The position numbers were made by a program, and so were the translations under genes. A stretch of DNA of 64,000 bases from Plantactinospora sp. KBS50 (lineage in GTDB: Bacteria > Actinomycetota > Actinomycetes > Mycobacteriales > Micromonosporaceae): positions 4,530,001 to 4,594,000 of the forward strand of contig NZ_CP022961.1 in assembly GCF_002285795.1 (NCBI RefSeq), written 5' to 3'. The notes under the pieces were generated by a model. That model saw only the letters and a program-made list of their open reading frames with translations. It was not told the origin of the DNA and searched no databases. Positions 45,672 to 54,327 of the stretch are shown piece by piece (within the stretch, counting starts at the first letter, position 1; each line of letters starts with the position of its first letter).

Positions 45672-46613
45672 TCAGACCCGCAGTAACGTCCGCGTACCGC
45701 CCTGGTGTGGCAGCCGATCGGCGAGCATGCCGTGCGCGCCGCGCACGTCGCGGAGCAGTTCGGGTGTCAGCGTCGCCACCACCACGTCCGGGCCGGAGTC
45801 GGCGGCCCGACGCACCGGCCGGCCCTCCGGGTCGTAGATCGCCGCGCCACCGTTGAAGCGCCACGGCGCCGCCCCGCCCACCGCGTTCGCGAAGACCACG
45901 TACATGGTGTTGTCCAACGCCCGGGCCGCGTAGTAGAGGTCCCGGCGGTGCTGCGAGCCCTCGACGTAGCCGCTCGGGCAGAGGTAGCCGTGCGCACCCC
46001 CGGCCGCCGCCGCCCGGCCGTGCTCCGGGAAGCACCCGTCGTAGCAGACGCCCAGGCCCAGCAGCCAACCGTCGAGGCTCAGCGTCGCACCCCGCTCTCC
46101 CGGCACGAACAACTCGTTCTCGTCCGGTCCCCAGAGGTGCTGCTTGTCGTACCCGATCCGGACCGTGCCGGACGGATCCAGCACCAGCGCCGAGCAGGTC
46201 CGCCGGCCGTCCGGGTGGCGGACGGCGGCGCCGACCACGACCACGGCGCGGTGCTCGACCGCGGCATGGCGCAGCGCGGCGAGCCGCGGGTCGTCGACCC
46301 GGCCGCCCGGCCCGGCCGCGACGTCGGTGCCGGCCGGGTCGGCACGCAGGGTCGGCGGATGGTACGCCGGCAGGAACAGCTCGGGTAGCACCACGAGGCG
46401 GGCGCCGCTCGCCGCCGCCGTCGCCACCGCGCGGGCCGCCGTACCGGCGTTCCCGGCAAGGTCGCCGGGCACCGCCTCGGCCTGCACCGCCGCCACGGTC
46501 AGTGGGGCCGGCGGAACCGGCGGGTCGGCCGGCGGGTCGGCCGGCGGGTCGGCCGGCACGCCCCGTTGGCCGTCCGGTCCGGCGGGCACGCCTGATCCTG
46601 CGGGTACGTCCAT
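45672..46613 (-). CDS. Carbon-nitrogen hydrolase (nitrilase superfamily)
   Basis: A 313-residue amidohydrolase with the Glu-Lys-Cys triad in LVVLPELFLPAYH, YDKQHLWGPDE and GLGVCYDGCFPEH, plus NAVGG near the C-terminus. It is of the carbamoylputrescine-amidase / aliphatic-amidase type, with uncertain substrate. The first 38 residues are a Gly/Pro/Asp repeat (PADPPADPPADPP) ahead of the domain, so a later start is possible. The ATG at 46613 is the furthest supported. It is divergent from acnR, and the palindromic operator lies between them. Confidence 0.85.
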   Translation of the reverse strand: MDVPAGSGVPAGPDGQRGVPADPPADPPADPPVPPAPLTVAAVQAEAVPGDLAGNAGTAARAVATAAASGARLVVLPELFLPAYHPPTLRADPAGTDVAAGPGGRVDDPRLAALRHAAVEHRAVVVVGAAVRHPDGRRTCSALVLDPSGTVRIGYDKQHLWGPDENELFVPGERGATLSLDGWLLGLGVCYDGCFPEHGRAAAAGGAHGYLCPSGYVEGSQHRRDLYYAARALDNTMYVVFANAVGGAAPWRFNGGAAIYDPEGRPVRRAADSGPDVVVATLTPELLRDVRGAHGMLADRLPHQGGTRTLLRV

Positions 46614-46664
46614 GCGGGCATCGTATTCAACGGGTCCGACAACCCGCCGCGGCGCCACGACCAA

Positions 46665-46688
46665 AGCAAGCCGTACGTACGGCTTGCT
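46665..46688. promoter_or_regulatory. 24-bp perfect palindrome, candidate AcnR operator
   Basis: The half-site AGCAAGCCGTAC is followed at once by its exact reverse complement GTACGGCTTGCT. It lies 30 bp before the acnR start and 51 bp before the divergent nitrilase start, as expected for an autoregulated TetR-family gene. A degenerate copy stands before acnA. Confidence 0.8.
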
Positions 46689-46718
46689 GGGTTCTCGATC
46701 ACCTGGCACGCTTGACTG

Positions 46719-47291
46719 GTGCCCAGGGTAAGTCAGCACCAGCTCGACGCGCGCCGCCAGGAGATTCTCGCCGCCGCGCGGGGCTGTTTCGCGCGCCACG
46801 GGTACGAGGGCGCCACCGTCCGCCGGCTGGAGGAGGCGACCGGCCTCTCCCGCGGGGCGATCTTCCACCACTTCCGGGACAAGGACTCGCTGTTCCTGGC
46901 GGTGGCCGAGGACGACGCGATCGAGATGGCCGACACGGTCGCCCGCAACGGTCTGGTCCAGGTGATGCGCGACCTGCTCGGCCGGGCCGGCAGCCCGGAC
47001 ACCGCGGGCTGGCTGGGCAGCCAGCTTGAGGTCTCCCGCCGGCTGCGCACCGACCCGGAGTTCGCCAAGCGCTGGGCCGAACGCTCGGCCGCGATCGCCC
47101 AGGCGACCCGGGACCGGCTGATCCGGCAGCGGGACGCCGGTGTGCTGCGCGACGACGTACCGATCGAGGTGCTCACCCAGTTCCTGGAGCTGGCCTACGA
47201 CGGCCTGGTGCTGCACCTGGCGATGGGCCGCCCGGCCGGCGAGCTGAGTGGGGTGCTCGACCTGGTCGAGGACGCCGTCCGCCGCCGCTGA
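46719..47291 (+). CDS. acnR: TetR-family regulator, AcnR-like (aconitase regulator)
   Basis: A 190-residue TetR protein. The helix-turn-helix region reads YEGATVRRLEEATGLSRGAI followed by FHHFRDKDSLFLAVAEDDA, and the ligand domain has LRTDPEF, DVPIEVLTQFLE and LSGVLDLVEDAVR. These closely follow corynebacterial AcnR, which represses the aconitase gene and responds to citrate. Here it is not adjacent to acnA but 11.7 kb beyond its end. A 24-bp palindrome lies just upstream. The start is GTG at 46719 with no obvious ribosome site, so a leaderless or weakly translated message is possible. Confidence 0.82.
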   Translation: MPRVSQHQLDARRQEILAAARGCFARHGYEGATVRRLEEATGLSRGAIFHHFRDKDSLFLAVAEDDAIEMADTVARNGLVQVMRDLLGRAGSPDTAGWLGSQLEVSRRLRTDPEFAKRWAERSAAIAQATRDRLIRQRDAGVLRDDVPIEVLTQFLELAYDGLVLHLAMGRPAGELSGVLDLVEDAVRRR

Positions 47292-47340
47292 CGGCGTACC
47301 CGGGGGTGCGCACGGCAACCGCGTACGGCAGGATCCCGGC

Positions 47341-48099
47341 ATGGATCTCGGACTCGCCGGCCGGACGTACATCCTCACCGGGGCCTCCCGCGGCCTCGGC
47401 TTCGCCACCGCCGAGAGCCTGGTGGCCGACGGCGCCCAGGTGGTCATCTCCTCCCGCGACCCGGCCGCCGTGGCCGACGCGGTGACCCGGCTCGGTCCGG
47501 AGCGCGCGCACGGCGTACCCGCCGACCTGGCCGATCCGCACGCCGCGGCCCGGCTGGTGGCGGCGGCCCGGGACCGCTTCGACCGGCTGGACGGCGCGCT
47601 GGTCTCGGTCGGCGGTCCGCCGCTGGGCACCGCCGCCGGGGCGACCGACGAGCAGTGGCGGGCCGCGTTCGAATCGGTGTTCCTCGGCGCCGTGCGGATG
47701 GCCCGAACGGTCGCCACGGAACTGACCGACGGCGGGGCGATCGGCCTGGTCCTGTCCACGTCGGCCCGCTCGCCCCTGCCCGGACTGGGCATCTCCAACG
47801 GGCTGCGTCCCGGGCTGGCCGGGGTGGCCAAGGACATGGCCGACGAGTTCGGGCCGCGCGGGGTACGGGTCGTCTCCCTGCTGCCCGGCCGGATTCTCAC
47901 CGACCGCAACCGGGAACTCTTCGCCGCCAGCGGAAACCCCGAGCGGGCCCGCGCCGACGCCGAGGGGGCGATCCCGCTGCGCCGGGTGGCCGAGCCGGCG
48001 GAGTTCGGCCGGGTTGCCGCGTTCGTTCTGTCCCCGGCCGCGAGCTACCTGACCGGGCTGGCCCTTCCGGTGGACGGCGGCCTCCTGCGCACCTTCTGA
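47341..48099 (+). CDS. Atypical SDR-family oxidoreductase
   Basis: A 252-residue Rossmann-fold protein with the cofactor motif TGASRGLG. At the place of the catalytic YxxxK the sequence is LGISNGLRPGLAG, so both the Tyr and Lys are missing, while the Ser region (VLSTSARS) is kept. The C-terminal half (GRVAAFVLSPAASYLTGLALPVDGG) is typical of FabG-like reductases. Such divergent BKR-like SDRs form a known subgroup of unclear activity. It starts 49 bp after acnR on the same strand, so joint transcription is plausible. Confidence 0.85.
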   Translation: MDLGLAGRTYILTGASRGLGFATAESLVADGAQVVISSRDPAAVADAVTRLGPERAHGVPADLADPHAAARLVAAARDRFDRLDGALVSVGGPPLGTAAGATDEQWRAAFESVFLGAVRMARTVATELTDGGAIGLVLSTSARSPLPGLGISNGLRPGLAGVAKDMADEFGPRGVRVVSLLPGRILTDRNRELFAASGNPERARADAEGAIPLRRVAEPAEFGRVAAFVLSPAASYLTGLALPVDGGLLRTF

Positions 48100-48185
48100 C
48101 CGGTACGGCGCCGCCGCGCGGCCGGCTGAGCTGTCCCGGCCTGCCGGCCGGCGTGGCATGGCCGGGCGCCCTACGCTTCGGGGGC

Positions 48186-48293
48186 ATGGGATCCATCCGT
48201 CCGGTCGCCGCCGTGTTGTGTGCCATGACCTGCCTGCTGTTCGTCACGGCGATCGTCGCCGTCACGGTCGTCCTGCTGCGCCGCCGCAGGTAG
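48186..48293 (+). CDS. Small single-helix membrane protein
   Basis: A 35-residue protein: MGSIRP, then one hydrophobic helix (VAAVLCAMTCLLFVTAIVAV), then VVLLRRRR. Positive-inside tail and clean boundaries support it. Function is unknown, and no strong ribosome site is visible. Confidence 0.5.
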   Translation: MGSIRPVAAVLCAMTCLLFVTAIVAVTVVLLRRRR

Positions 48294-48355
48294 GGGCGCC
48301 GTACGTGACGGACGCCGCTGGGCGGCCGGGGTCCGGATGGGCGACAGTTGATGTC

Positions 48356-48967
48356 ATGTCCGACGCCACGGCCCCGACCCGACCCACCCGCGCCCAGGTT
48401 GCCGCGGCCGCGGGCCGGACGATCCCGGACATCATCGCGCCCGGACTGCGCATCCTGTTCTGCGGCATCAACCCGGGCCTGTACTCGGGGGCGACGGGCC
48501 GGCACTTCGCCCGGCCGGGCAACCGGTTCTGGCCCGCCCTGCACCTCGGCGGGCTCACCGACCGGGAGCTACGGCCCTGGGAGCCGGACGAGTTGCTGGC
48601 CCGCGGTCTCGGCGTGACGAACCTGGTCGCCCGGGCCACCGCCCGCGCCGACGAACTGCGACCGGAGGAGTTGATCGCCGGCGCCGCCGACCTCACCGCC
48701 AAGGCCGACCGGTACGCCCCGGACTGGGTGGCCGTGGTCGGCGTGACCGCGTACCGGATCGGGTTCCGGCGACGGGCCGCGATCATCGGCGCGCAGCCGG
48801 AGCGGATCGGCCCCGCCCGGCTGTGGGTGCTGCCCAACCCGAGCGGCCTGAACGCGCACTTCCCGCTCGGCCGGCTCGGCGAGCAGTTCGCCGCCCTGCG
48901 GCGCGCCGCCGAACAGCGGACGGCCGAACAGCGCGCCGCCGAGCAGCCGGCCGCCGAGTGCGACTGA
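48356..48967 (+). CDS. mug: G/U mismatch-specific DNA glycosylase
   Basis: A 203-residue uracil-DNA-glycosylase-superfamily enzyme removing U or T opposite G. It has the Mug active-site motif GINPGLYSG (Asn catalytic), HFARPGNRFW and the second motif VLPNPSGLNAHF. The C-terminal 20 residues are an Ala/Glu/Arg/Gln repeat (RTAEQRAAEQPAAE). The ATG at 48356 is preferred over codons further upstream. An out-of-frame ATG lies at 48351. The gene ends shortly before a perfect palindromic terminator-like element. Confidence 0.92.
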   Translation: MSDATAPTRPTRAQVAAAAGRTIPDIIAPGLRILFCGINPGLYSGATGRHFARPGNRFWPALHLGGLTDRELRPWEPDELLARGLGVTNLVARATARADELRPEELIAGAADLTAKADRYAPDWVAVVGVTAYRIGFRRRAAIIGAQPERIGPARLWVLPNPSGLNAHFPLGRLGEQFAALRRAAEQRTAEQRAAEQPAAECD

Positions 48968-48993
48968 ACATCCCGGAGCCGCCAAGATCATCT

Positions 48994-49052
48994 CATCTTC
49001 GGCGAAGTCGGGGGATCCGGGCGACCCGGATCCCCCGACTTCGCCGAAGATG
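48994..49052. repeat. Dispersed palindrome, family B, copy 2
   Basis: Two perfect 27-nt arms (starting CATCTTCGGCGAAGTCGGGG) with a five-base loop. It lies between the convergent mug and ABC exporter genes, where it would act as a bidirectional terminator. Confidence 0.9.
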
Positions 49053-49145
49053 GGCCACCCGCCGGCCCGGACGGACAGGTCGACCCCGGACGGACAGGTC
49101 GACCACGGACAGGTCGACCTCGGACGGGGGGCGGGCCGGCGGCGG

Positions 49146-51143
49146 TCAGTTGGCCGCGGCGGGCGGCAACGCCTCGTCGGCGACGACGTACTCGTGCATC
49201 GGGATGCTGGCCACGATGGCCTGGTCGTCGCCGGTGAGCGGCGCCGGGGAGTCCGCGACCGCGAACTGGGTCCGGTACAGCTCGGCGTAGAGCCCGCCCA
49301 CGGCGACCAGTTCCTCGTGCCGGCCGCGTTCGACGATGCGCCCGTCGTCCAGCACCAGGATCTGGTCGGCGTCGCGCACCGTGGAGAGCCGGTGCGCGAT
49401 CACCAGCGCGGTACGGCCGCTCAGCGCCACCGACAGCGCCCGCTGCACCGCCGCCTCGGACTCGGAGTCCAGGTGTGCGGTGGCCTCGTCCAGCACCACG
49501 ATCGACGGCGCCTTGAGCAGCAGGCGGGCGATGGCGATGCGCTGCTTCTCCCCGCCGGAGAACCGGTAGCCCCGCTCGCCCACCACCGTCTCCAGGCCGC
49601 CGGGCAGCGAGCGCACCAGCTCGGCGATCTGTGCTCCGCGCAGCGCGGCCCACAGTTCGTCGTCGGTGGCCTCCGGCTTGGCGTACCGCAGGTTCTCCGC
49701 GATGGTCTCGTGGAACAGGTGGGAATCCTGGGTGACCACGCCGATCTCGTCGCGCAGCGAGTCGAGGGTGGCGTCCCGGACGTCGACCCCGCCCACCCGG
49801 ACGGCGCCGTCGCTCACGTCGTAGACCCGGGACAGCAGCATCGACGTGGTGGACTTGCCGGCGCCGGAGGGCCCCACCAGGGCCACCATCTGTCCCGGCT
49901 CCACGGTGAACGAGACGCCCTTGAGCACCGGCTCGTTGGCCTGGCGGTCCAGCGCGGCCACGTCCTCCAGCGACGCCAGCGACACCTCTGCGGCGCTGGG
50001 GTAGCGGAACCACACGTCCCGGAACTCCACCCGGCCCTCGCGGCGGGGCACCGCAACGGCCCCGGGCCTCTCGGCGATCGACGGCTTCAGGTCGAGCACC
50101 TCGAAGACCCGGTCGAACGAGACCAGCGCGCTCATCACGTCCACCCGGACGTTGGACAGCGCGGTCAGCGGACCGTACAGCCGGGTGAGCAGCAGCGCGA
50201 GGGTGACCACGGTGCCGGCGCTGACGGCTCCGGTCACGGCCAGCCAGCCGCCGAGCCCGTACGTGAGGGCCTGGGCCAGCGAGGCGACCAGCAGCATCGC
50301 CACGAAGAAGGTCCGCGAGTACATCGCGGACTGGATGCCGATGTCCCGGACCCGCTCGGCCCGGCGGGCGAACCGGGCGGCCTCGGCGTCCGGCCGGCCG
50401 AAGAGCTTCACCAGCAGCGCGCCGGAGACGCCGAACCGCTCGGTCATGGTGGCGTTCATCGTGGCGTCGAGGTTGTACGACTCGCGGGTGATCTCGGCCA
50501 GCCGCCGGCCCACCCGACGGGCCGGGATGATGAAGATCGGCAGCAGGACCAGCGACAGCGCGGTGATCTGCCAGGACAGGGTGAACATCACGCCGGCCGT
50601 CAGCACCAGCTGGATGACGTTGCTGACCACCCCGGACAGGGTGCTGGTGAACGCCCGTTGGGCGCCGAGCACGTCGTTGTTCAGCCGGCTCACCAGGGCA
50701 CCGGTCTGGGTGCGGGTGAAGAACTGCAGCGGCATCCGCTGGACGTGGTCGTAGACCTTGGTGCGCAGGTCGAGGATGATCCCCTCGCCGATCCGGGCGG
50801 AATACCACCGCTGGGCCAGCGAGAACAGGGCGTCGGCCACGGCCAGGGCACCGATCACCAGGGCCAGCCGGACGACCGTGGCGCCGGCCTCGGAACCGCC
50901 CTTGGTGATCGCGTTGACCACCCAGCCGGCGAGCACCGGCGTCGCCACGCCGATCACGGCCGAAACGATCACCGTGATCAGGAAGACGACGATGTCCCGC
51001 CGGTAGGGCCGGGCGAACTCGACGATGCGGCGACCCGTCTCCCGGCTGACCCGGTGCCCGGCGACATCGTCCTTGCTGCGCATCGAGCGCAGCATGGACC
51101 AACCGCCGCCGCCCATGCCCCCGCCTGCCATCGGATGGGTCAC
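49146..51143 (-). CDS. ABC exporter, fused permease-ATPase half transporter
   Basis: A 665-residue type IV ABC exporter half unit with six membrane helices at about 45-345 and a nucleotide-binding domain at about 375-635. Walker A is GPSGAGKSTT, the signature FSGGEKQRIAIARLLL, Walker B IVVLDEATAHLD and the H-loop AHRLST. About 25 residues (SLASLEDVAALDRQANEPVL) are inserted near the start of the ATPase domain. Likely a homodimeric drug, lipid or peptide exporter with unknown substrate. GTG at 51143 is chosen because GGAGG lies six bases upstream. The ATG at 51131 is the alternative. Confidence 0.92.
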   Translation of the reverse strand: MTHPMAGGGMGGGGWSMLRSMRSKDDVAGHRVSRETGRRIVEFARPYRRDIVVFLITVIVSAVIGVATPVLAGWVVNAITKGGSEAGATVVRLALVIGALAVADALFSLAQRWYSARIGEGIILDLRTKVYDHVQRMPLQFFTRTQTGALVSRLNNDVLGAQRAFTSTLSGVVSNVIQLVLTAGVMFTLSWQITALSLVLLPIFIIPARRVGRRLAEITRESYNLDATMNATMTERFGVSGALLVKLFGRPDAEAARFARRAERVRDIGIQSAMYSRTFFVAMLLVASLAQALTYGLGGWLAVTGAVSAGTVVTLALLLTRLYGPLTALSNVRVDVMSALVSFDRVFEVLDLKPSIAERPGAVAVPRREGRVEFRDVWFRYPSAAEVSLASLEDVAALDRQANEPVLKGVSFTVEPGQMVALVGPSGAGKSTTSMLLSRVYDVSDGAVRVGGVDVRDATLDSLRDEIGVVTQDSHLFHETIAENLRYAKPEATDDELWAALRGAQIAELVRSLPGGLETVVGERGYRFSGGEKQRIAIARLLLKAPSIVVLDEATAHLDSESEAAVQRALSVALSGRTALVIAHRLSTVRDADQILVLDDGRIVERGRHEELVAVGGLYAELYRTQFAVADSPAPLTGDDQAIVASIPMHEYVVADEALPPAAAN

Positions 51144-51249
51144 CCGTCACCTCCGCGTTGCCTACCGCTGCACCGGGCCAGTCTTCCCGATGCCTACGAC
51201 AACTCCATAGGTAACCCGTTTCTTCCCGAACGGTCCTTACCGTCCGCCG

Positions 51250-52008
51250 TCACTCCCCGACACCCGCCAGGTCGCGCAGGCGGCGTACCTGTGCCTCCCG
51301 CTCGGCCCGCTGCTGGTCGGCGGGCGACCGGCGGGCGGCGCCGGCCAGCAGCGCCTTGATCTCGACCACCGCGTCGCGCTGGCCGGCCAGCAGCGCGGCG
51401 GTCAGGTCGGCGGTCGCCGACGCCAGGTCGGCCTCCGGGACGACCAGGGTCGCCAACCCGAGCCGGTACGCCTCGGCGGCGTCGATCCGGCGCCCGGTGG
51501 CGCAGATCTCCAGCGCCCGGGCGTAGCCCACGAGATCGACCAGCCGCCCGGTGCCGGCGAGATCGGGCACCAGGCCGAGGGTCACCTCGGCCATCGACAG
51601 GGTGGCATTCTCGGCCAGCACCCGCAGGTCGCAGGCCAGGGCCAGCTGGAAGCCCGCGCCGATGGCGTGCCCGTGCACGGCGGCGATCGAGATCAGGTCA
51701 GGCCGGTGCAGCCACGTGAAACCGGCCTGGAACCCGGCGATCCGATCCGCCGCCGCCGCGGGCGGCATGGTGGTCAACTCCGCGAACGACTCGTCGCCCT
51801 CGCCCCGGGCAACCGCGAGGTCGAGCCCGGCGGAAAAGGCCCGACCCTCCCCACGGACGACCACGACCCGCACATCCGCCGGCAGGTCACGGGCGAAGTC
51901 CCGCATGGCGACCCACATGGCGGGGGTCTGCGCGTTGAGGACGTCGGGCCGGGACAACGTCACCGTCGCCACCGGCCCGTCGCGGTCCAGCCGTACGCCA
52001 GCGGTCAC
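51250..52008 (-). CDS. Enoyl-CoA hydratase/isomerase family protein
   Basis: A 252-residue crotonase-fold protein. The oxyanion-hole segment is EGRAFSAGLDLA, followed by GHAIGAGFQLALACDLRVL and a catalytic Glu in SMAEVTLGLVPD. It probably hydrates 2-enoyl-CoA, although isomerase or hydrolase members cannot be excluded. GTG at 52008 is chosen with GGAG seven bases upstream. The frame extends further, but that sequence overlaps the small HTH gene region and is not family-like. Confidence 0.88.
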   Translation of the reverse strand: MTAGVRLDRDGPVATVTLSRPDVLNAQTPAMWVAMRDFARDLPADVRVVVVRGEGRAFSAGLDLAVARGEGDESFAELTTMPPAAAADRIAGFQAGFTWLHRPDLISIAAVHGHAIGAGFQLALACDLRVLAENATLSMAEVTLGLVPDLAGTGRLVDLVGYARALEICATGRRIDAAEAYRLGLATLVVPEADLASATADLTAALLAGQRDAVVEIKALLAGAARRSPADQQRAEREAQVRRLRDLAGVGE

Positions 52009-52057
52009 CGGGGTCTCCGGTGGCTGACCGCGCGTACGGGCCAGGCGTCGGGGCGGA

Positions 52058-52285
52058 TCACGCCTTCTTGCGTCGGCGTGCTCCACCGCGCTGCCGTAGT
52101 TGAACGCCAGATTCGGTGAGCACCCGATGAATGAACCCGTAGGACCGGCCGGTCGAGGCCGCGAGGGCGCGGATGCTCTCACCGGAGGTGTACCGCTTGA
52201 CCAGGTCCTTCGCGAGCGTCTGCCGCTCGGTCCCGACGATCCGGCGACCCTTCTCAGTGCTGGTGGCTGTGCCGGTGGCTGCCAT
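52058..52285 (-). CDS. Small helix-turn-helix DNA-binding protein
   Basis: A 75-residue basic protein of a widespread actinobacterial family. The core KDLVKRYTSGESIRALAASTGRSYGFIHRVLTESG is a resolvase-type helix-turn-helix. It is flanked by a basic N-terminus (KGRRIVGTERQTLA) and tail (RQRGGARRRKKA). It is likely a nucleoid-associated or regulatory DNA-binding protein, with unknown target. The ATG at 52285 is unambiguous. Confidence 0.85.
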   Translation of the reverse strand: MAATGTATSTEKGRRIVGTERQTLAKDLVKRYTSGESIRALAASTGRSYGFIHRVLTESGVQLRQRGGARRRKKA

Positions 52286-52471
52286 GTTGATTCCTCACGT
52301 CCCAGACTGTGCGGTTCGATACGGTCCCACCTATTAGACCGCCTCGGACGATCATGCGCCAGATATCAACTCTTCGCCAACCGACACGCACGACAGTGTC
52401 GCATTCCCGATAGGTTGACCTGCGAACATGGCACGCCGTGAGCAGGCGCTTCCGGTTACACGGGGTGAAAT

Positions 52472-54076
52472 CTAGGCGAGTTCGACCAGCTCCAGCAGGT
52501 CGTCACTCCAGGCATCCTCGTCACCGTCCGGAAGCAGAATCGCACTGTCCGGCTTGAGCGCCTGCACCGCCCCCGGGTCGTGGGTCACCAGCACGATCGC
52601 TCCGGGATAGCGCGCGATGGCGTCCAGCACCTGCTCCCGGCTGACCGGGTCGAGGTTGTTGGTCGGCTCGTCCAGCAGCAGCAGGTTGGCCCCGGAGCAG
52701 ACCAGGGTGGCCAGCGCCAGCCGGGTCTTCTCGCCCCCGGAGAGCACCCCGGCCGGCTTGTCCACGTCCTCACCGGAGAAGAGGAACGCGCCGAGGATCC
52801 TGCGCAGGTCGCCGTCGGCCTGGTCGCGCGCGGCGCTGCGCATGTGCTCCAGCACGGTCCGGTCCACGTCGAGGGTCTCGTGCTCCTGGGCGTAGTACCC
52901 GAGCCGCAGCCCGTGCCCCGGGTGCACCTGCCCGGTGTCCGGCTCCAGCAACCCGCCGAGAATGCGCAGCAGGGTCGTCTTGCCCGCACCGTTCAGGCCG
53001 AGGATGGCGACCCGCGACCCGCGGTCCACCGCCACGTTCACATCGGTGAAGATCTCCAGCGAGCCGTACGACTTGGACAGGCCGGTCGCGGTGAGCGGGG
53101 TCTTTCCGCACGCCGCGGGCGTCGGGAAGCGCACCTTGGCCACCTTGTCGGCGACCCGTACCTCCTCCAGCCCGGTCAGCAACCGCTCGGCCCGGCGGGC
53201 CATGTTCTGCGCGGCCACCGTCTTGGTGGCCTTGGCCCGCATCTTGTCGGCCTGCGCCATCAGGGCGCCGGCCTTCTTCTCCGCGTTGGCCCGCTCCCGG
53301 CGCCGGCGCCGCTCGTCGGTCTCGCGCTGCTCCAGGTACGCCTTCCAGCCGAGGTTGTAGCCGTCCACCACCGAGCGGGTGGCGTCGAGGAACCAGACCT
53401 TGTTGACCACCGCCTCCAGCAGCGAGGCGTCGTGGCTGATCACCACCAGCCCGCCCTTGTGGTTGGCCAGGAAGCCGCGCAGCCAGGTGATCGAGTCGGC
53501 GTCCAGGTGGTTGGTCGGCTCGTCCAGCAGCAGGATGCCGCCGCCGTTCTCCCCGGCGTCGCGGAACAGGATGCGGGCCAGCTCGATGCGCCGGCGCTGG
53601 CCACCGGAGAGCGTGCCGATCGGCTGCGCGAGAGCCCGCTCGGGCAGCCCCAGATTGGCGCAGATCCGCGCCGCCTCGGCCTCCGCGGCGTACCCGCCGA
53701 GGGCGGCGAACTGGTCCTCCAGCGCGCCGTACCGGCGGACCAGCCGCTCGTCGGGCGTTTCGGCGAGCCGGGCCTCCAGCTCGGTCATCTGGGCCAGCAG
53801 CACGTCCAGGCCGCGGGCCGAGAGCACCCGGTCGCGGCCGGTAACCCCCAGATCGCCGGTACGCGGATCCTGCGGCAGGTAGCCGATGGCGCTGCGCCGG
53901 TCGATCGTGCCCGCGTACGGCTGGCCCTCCCCGGCCAGCACCTTCAGGGTGGTCGTCTTGCCGGCGCCGTTGCGGCCGACCAGGCCGATCCGGTCGCCGG
54001 GCTGGACCCGCAGCGTCGCCTCGGACAGCAGGATGCGGGAGCCGGCGCGCAGTTCCAGGCCGGTGGCAGTGATCAT
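52472..54076 (-). CDS. ABC-F family ATPase
   Basis: A 534-residue soluble twin-ATPase protein without membrane segments. Domain 1 has GRNGAGKTTTLK, LSGGQRRRIELARIL and ILLLDEPTNHLD. The linker (about 250-320) is rich in Arg, Lys and Ala (RRRRERANAEKKAGALMAQ). Domain 2 has GLNGAGKTTLLR, LSGGEKTRLALATLV and LLLLDEPTNNLD. ABC-F proteins act on the ribosome E site in translation control or antibiotic protection. A translation-factor role (Uup/EttA-like) is more likely than resistance given the genomic context. The 186 bp upstream of the next gene hold nothing recognisable. Confidence 0.92.
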   Translation of the reverse strand: MITATGLELRAGSRILLSEATLRVQPGDRIGLVGRNGAGKTTTLKVLAGEGQPYAGTIDRRSAIGYLPQDPRTGDLGVTGRDRVLSARGLDVLLAQMTELEARLAETPDERLVRRYGALEDQFAALGGYAAEAEAARICANLGLPERALAQPIGTLSGGQRRRIELARILFRDAGENGGGILLLDEPTNHLDADSITWLRGFLANHKGGLVVISHDASLLEAVVNKVWFLDATRSVVDGYNLGWKAYLEQRETDERRRRRERANAEKKAGALMAQADKMRAKATKTVAAQNMARRAERLLTGLEEVRVADKVAKVRFPTPAACGKTPLTATGLSKSYGSLEIFTDVNVAVDRGSRVAILGLNGAGKTTLLRILGGLLEPDTGQVHPGHGLRLGYYAQEHETLDVDRTVLEHMRSAARDQADGDLRRILGAFLFSGEDVDKPAGVLSGGEKTRLALATLVCSGANLLLLDEPTNNLDPVSREQVLDAIARYPGAIVLVTHDPGAVQALKPDSAILLPDGDEDAWSDDLLELVELA

Positions 54077-54327
54077 GTCGACGGACTCGCTCTCGGGTGG
54101 AAGGGCTGACTTGCGGGCACGCGGCGGCGCCGACGAGGAATGGTCCGCTCGCCGGCGCGGGGCTGGTCAGCCTTCGCAGAGCAACACGCCATCGATTGTA
54201 CCGGGCGGCCCGCACCGACCCGGAGCGGATTACCGGACAAGATCATCGGGTACCCTGCCGGACGTCCGGACATCGTCCGGAACTGATCTGTTGACACGTG
54301 CTGACCTACCCGACGATCGAGGTTTCC

